Notes under the pieces: model-generated
Told to the model about the DNA's origin: nothing
Seen by the model: only the letters and a program-made list of their open reading frames with translations
Database searches by the model: none
Translations under genes and position numbers: made by a program
In this document: piece after piece, positions 45,384 through 47,500 of the stretch
Layout of the letters: every line of letters starts with the position of its first letter
How positions within the stretch are numbered: position 1 is the first letter of the stretch
Assembly (NCBI GenBank): GCA_902514225.1
Contig: CABXPN010000002.1
Location: forward strand, 1 to 47,500
Origin: an uncultured Bacteroidota bacterium
GTDB lineage: Bacteria; Bacteroidota; Bacteroidia; Flavobacteriales; BACL11
DNA: 47,500 bases
Direction: 5' to 3'

Positions 45384-45391
45384 TAACTTTA
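45384..45391 (+). promoter_or_regulatory. Possible -7 box (TAACTTTA, one mismatch) for rmuC
   Basis: Differs from TAnnTTTG only at the last base and lies 15 bases before the rmuC ATG. Confidence 0.25.
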
Positions 45392-45406
45392 ATACAGAAT
45401 ATTATT

Positions 45407-46525
45407 ATGACAGAAGTAGGGATAGGATTGTTAGGATTATTAATCATTGTTGGATTTGTTGCTCTTTATTTTAAGAAATCAAATACATCAGAGTCAAACT
45501 CGAATGAATTATTAGTACAACTAAACGATTCGTTACGTAAAGAAATACAAGAAATAAGAAAAGAGGTAGGAGAAAACTCCGAAAAAGGAAGGAAGGAAAT
45601 AGAAGAAAAATTAAAAGACATCAACAAAGGAATTAATACTTTTCAAGAAAGTTCCAAAGAAGATATGCAGAAACAATTTGCTTCATCTAACAAGGTGATA
45701 AAAGAAGTAACTTCAGAACTTGAGAAAATAAAAGGTACTAATGAGCAAGTTCTAGGTTTTGCTAATCAAATGAAGACTCTGGAAAAGATTCTCAGCAATC
45801 AAAAACAAAGAGGAATATTAGGAGAAATTCAGTTAGAGAATTTACTTGCTAACGTATTACCTCCCGAACTTTTTCAAATGCAATATTCTTTTAATAGCGG
45901 AGAGCTAGTAGATGCAATTGTAAAAATAGGAGATTATATTATTCCTATTGATGCAAAATTCTCTTTGGACAATTATAATAAAATGATTGAGAGTGAAGAT
46001 AAATCAGAAATTGAATCCCTAGAAAAGAAATTTAAGGATGACATTAAAAAGCGTATAGATGAAACTGCTAAATACATCTTGCCTAATGAAAAAACAACCG
46101 ATTACGCCTACATGTTTATTCCAGCAGATGGTTTGTATCAAGATCTTCTTAATAGTAGAGTAGGTACGCTACAAATAAACTCCAAAGATTTAGTGGCTTA
46201 TGCATATACTAAAAAAGTAATGATAGTGTCTCCAATGAGTTTATTTCCAATGTTGCAGATTACAGTAAAAGCTCTACATAATTTAAAAGTAGAAAAATCT
46301 ATTGAAGATATTTTAAAAAATATTAATAAGTTATCTAATCATCTAAATGCTTATAAGAATGCACACGACAGCTTAGGAAAAACCATCCGTACAGCAGTGA
46401 ATCATTACAACAAATCTTCCTCAGAATTTAAGAAAATTGATAAAGATGTATTAAAAATATCAGGAGGAAATACACAGATTAATTTTGATACTGAATTAAT
46501 TGATAAACCACATTTAGATGAATAA
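45407..46525 (+). CDS. rmuC: RmuC family DNA recombination protein
   Basis: Membrane-tethered nuclease-like protein that in E. coli limits inversions at short inverted repeats. The 372-residue protein has an N-terminal membrane helix (VGIGLLGLLIIVGFVALYF), a coiled coil (about 35-125), then the RmuC domain: QRGILGEIQLENLLANVLPP, GDYIIPIDAKFSLDNYNKM with a PD-(D/E)XK-like DAK, YAYMFIPADGLYQDLL and VMIVSPMSLFPMLQITVKAL. It overlaps rlmB by eight bases. Confidence 0.94.
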   Translation: MTEVGIGLLGLLIIVGFVALYFKKSNTSESNSNELLVQLNDSLRKEIQEIRKEVGENSEKGRKEIEEKLKDINKGINTFQESSKEDMQKQFASSNKVIKEVTSELEKIKGTNEQVLGFANQMKTLEKILSNQKQRGILGEIQLENLLANVLPPELFQMQYSFNSGELVDAIVKIGDYIIPIDAKFSLDNYNKMIESEDKSEIESLEKKFKDDIKKRIDETAKYILPNEKTTDYAYMFIPADGLYQDLLNSRVGTLQINSKDLVAYAYTKKVMIVSPMSLFPMLQITVKALHNLKVEKSIEDILKNINKLSNHLNAYKNAHDSLGKTIRTAVNHYNKSSSEFKKIDKDVLKISGGNTQINFDTELIDKPHLDE

Positions 46526-47258
46526 GGAAGAAAAGAACTTTATTTTTGGAATTAGAGCAATTATTGAAGCTATTGAAGCAGGAAAAACCATTGATAAACT
46601 ATTTATACAAAAAGGACTGCACAACGATTTATTTTCCGAACTATGGAAACTAGTACGACTCAGAAGAATAAACTACAAACATGTTCCGATAGATAAAATC
46701 AATCGACTTACCAGAAAAAACCATCAAGGTGTTTTTGCTTTTATTTCTCCTATCGATTTACACAAAATAGAAGATATTATTCCTCAAATATACGAACAAG
46801 GGAAAAACCCTCTTATTTTAGTTTTAGATGGAGTAACAGATGTTCGAAATTTTGGAGCAATTACCCGTACTGCAGAATGTGCAGGAGTGGATACAATCTT
46901 AATTCCAGAACAAAGTGCTGCCGCTATAAATTCAGATGCAGTTAAAACATCTGCTGGAGCTTTACACAAAATACCTATTTGCAGAACTTGGAATCTGAAA
47001 ATGAGTCTTCAATTCCTGAAAGATAGCGGATTACAATTAGTTAGTTGCACCGAAAAAACTACCAAAAGTTTATACGAACCTGATTTCAACAACCCTACTG
47101 CGATTATTATGGGTTCTGAAGAGGATGGTGTATCTCCAGAGTATTTAAAAATGTCAGATTTTAAAGCAAAAATACCTATGAACGGAAAAATATCTTCCTT
47201 AAATGTGTCAGTCGCTTCTGCTATTATTATTTATGAAGCCATAAGACAGAGGGGATGA
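46518..47258 (+). CDS. rlmB: 23S rRNA (guanosine(2251)-2'-O)-methyltransferase
   Basis: SpoU/TrmH-class knotted methyltransferase that 2'-O-methylates the P-loop guanosine of 23S rRNA. The 246-residue protein has the N-terminal substrate-binding domain (NFIFGIRAIIEAIEAGKTID, TRKNHQGVFAF) and the three SPOUT motifs: LDGVTDVRNFGAITRTAE, IIMGSEEDGVSPEYL and IPMNGKISSLNVSVASAI. It overlaps rmuC by eight bases and the next gene by four (ATGA), so three genes form an operon. Confidence 0.95.
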   Translation: MNKEEKNFIFGIRAIIEAIEAGKTIDKLFIQKGLHNDLFSELWKLVRLRRINYKHVPIDKINRLTRKNHQGVFAFISPIDLHKIEDIIPQIYEQGKNPLILVLDGVTDVRNFGAITRTAECAGVDTILIPEQSAAAINSDAVKTSAGALHKIPICRTWNLKMSLQFLKDSGLQLVSCTEKTTKSLYEPDFNNPTAIIMGSEEDGVSPEYLKMSDFKAKIPMNGKISSLNVSVASAIIIYEAIRQRG

Positions 47259-47500
47259 ACCTTGACAAATTCAGAGAATATTGTTTAAGATTTAAAGGAG
47301 TAACTGAAGAACTTCCTTTTAATGACGATACTTTAGTATTTAAAGTAATGGGTAAAATGTTTGCTATATGTAATATAGTGGAGTTTAAATTTTGCAACTT
47401 AAAATGTGATCCTGAAAAATCAGTAGAATTAAGAGAATATTATCCAGAAGTAACTCCAGCTTATCATATGAATAAAAAACATTGGAACTCTGTAAACTTT
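47255..47500 (+). CDS. MmcQ/YjbR family DNA-binding protein (3' end outside window)
   Basis: Partial gene; 82 codons are visible. NLDKFREYCLRFKGVTEELPF, then VFKVMGKMFAICNI and HWNSVNF follow the MmcQ/YjbR fold pattern (CyaY-like), in which full proteins have about 115-120 residues. The family is annotated as DNA-binding, with an unknown role. The ATG overlaps the rlmB stop (ATGA), so it is coupled to rlmB. Confidence 0.85.
   Translation, partial: MNLDKFREYCLRFKGVTEELPFNDDTLVFKVMGKMFAICNIVEFKFCNLKCDPEKSVELREYYPEVTPAYHMNKKHWNSVNF

Overview
The window looks like a stretch of chromosome from a low-GC member of the Bacteroidota, most like Flavobacteriia. Four things point there: proteins with type IX secretion (T9SS) sorting domains of both type A and type B; SprB-type repeats as in the gliding adhesin; lineage genes such as a DUF4293 protein beside rho; and TAnnTTTG promoter boxes in place of sigma70-type -10 boxes. 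No virus, plasmid, insertion sequence, CRISPR array or defence island was recognised.

Layout. 1-3240: two T9SS-type coding regions face away from each other across an inverted junction near 500-550, and both lack their N-termini; the plus-strand one ends in a type B sorting domain. 3242-8620: a 1792-residue secreted protein with 13 SprB repeats, one of them interrupted by a GEVED domain. 8621-12059: phosphodiesterase, DUF4293 protein, rho, ispE. 12160-15844: accA-dnaB-conserved exported protein. 15915-17822: DUF2147 protein, zinc ribbon protein, CapA-like protein. 17827-18501: lipoprotein FKBP isomerase. 18599-23634: rfbC, lytic transglycosylase, uvrA, LOG-family protein. 23698-25716: outer-membrane protein with TSP3 and SPOR-like repeats. 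25762-29793 (minus): THUMP methyltransferase, rpsT, tRNA-Glu, and proS with a conserved partner; a decayed sodium/solute symporter fragment lies at 26941-27108 on the plus strand. 29909-32393: low-complexity lipoprotein and FadL/OmpP1 channel. 32446-34294 (minus): nif3-like gene and coiled-coil zinc ribbon gene. 34339-39709: compact operon lpxK-PNP-LVIVD protein-gatB-lpxH. 39757-42144 (minus): M43 metalloprotease with a T9SS tag. 42242-43205 (minus): a 34-residue lipoprotein followed by lipA. 43281-45331: ung and an Omp85-like protein. 45407-47500: rmuC, rlmB and the start of an MmcQ/YjbR gene.

How the genes work together. Most are housekeeping: replication, repair, translation, transcription termination, and isoprenoid, fatty acid, lipid A and lipoate synthesis. 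They are packed in operons with overlaps or gaps of 0-10 bases. The envelope theme is strong: T9SS cargo, outer-membrane proteins, lipoproteins and two lipid A enzymes. The most unusual points are the inverted junction at the left edge, the GEVED domain nested inside a SprB repeat, the tiny lipoprotein gene ahead of a TTG-started lipA, the promoter boxes only 4-5 bases from start codons, and the symporter remnant. No clearly new multi-gene system was found.
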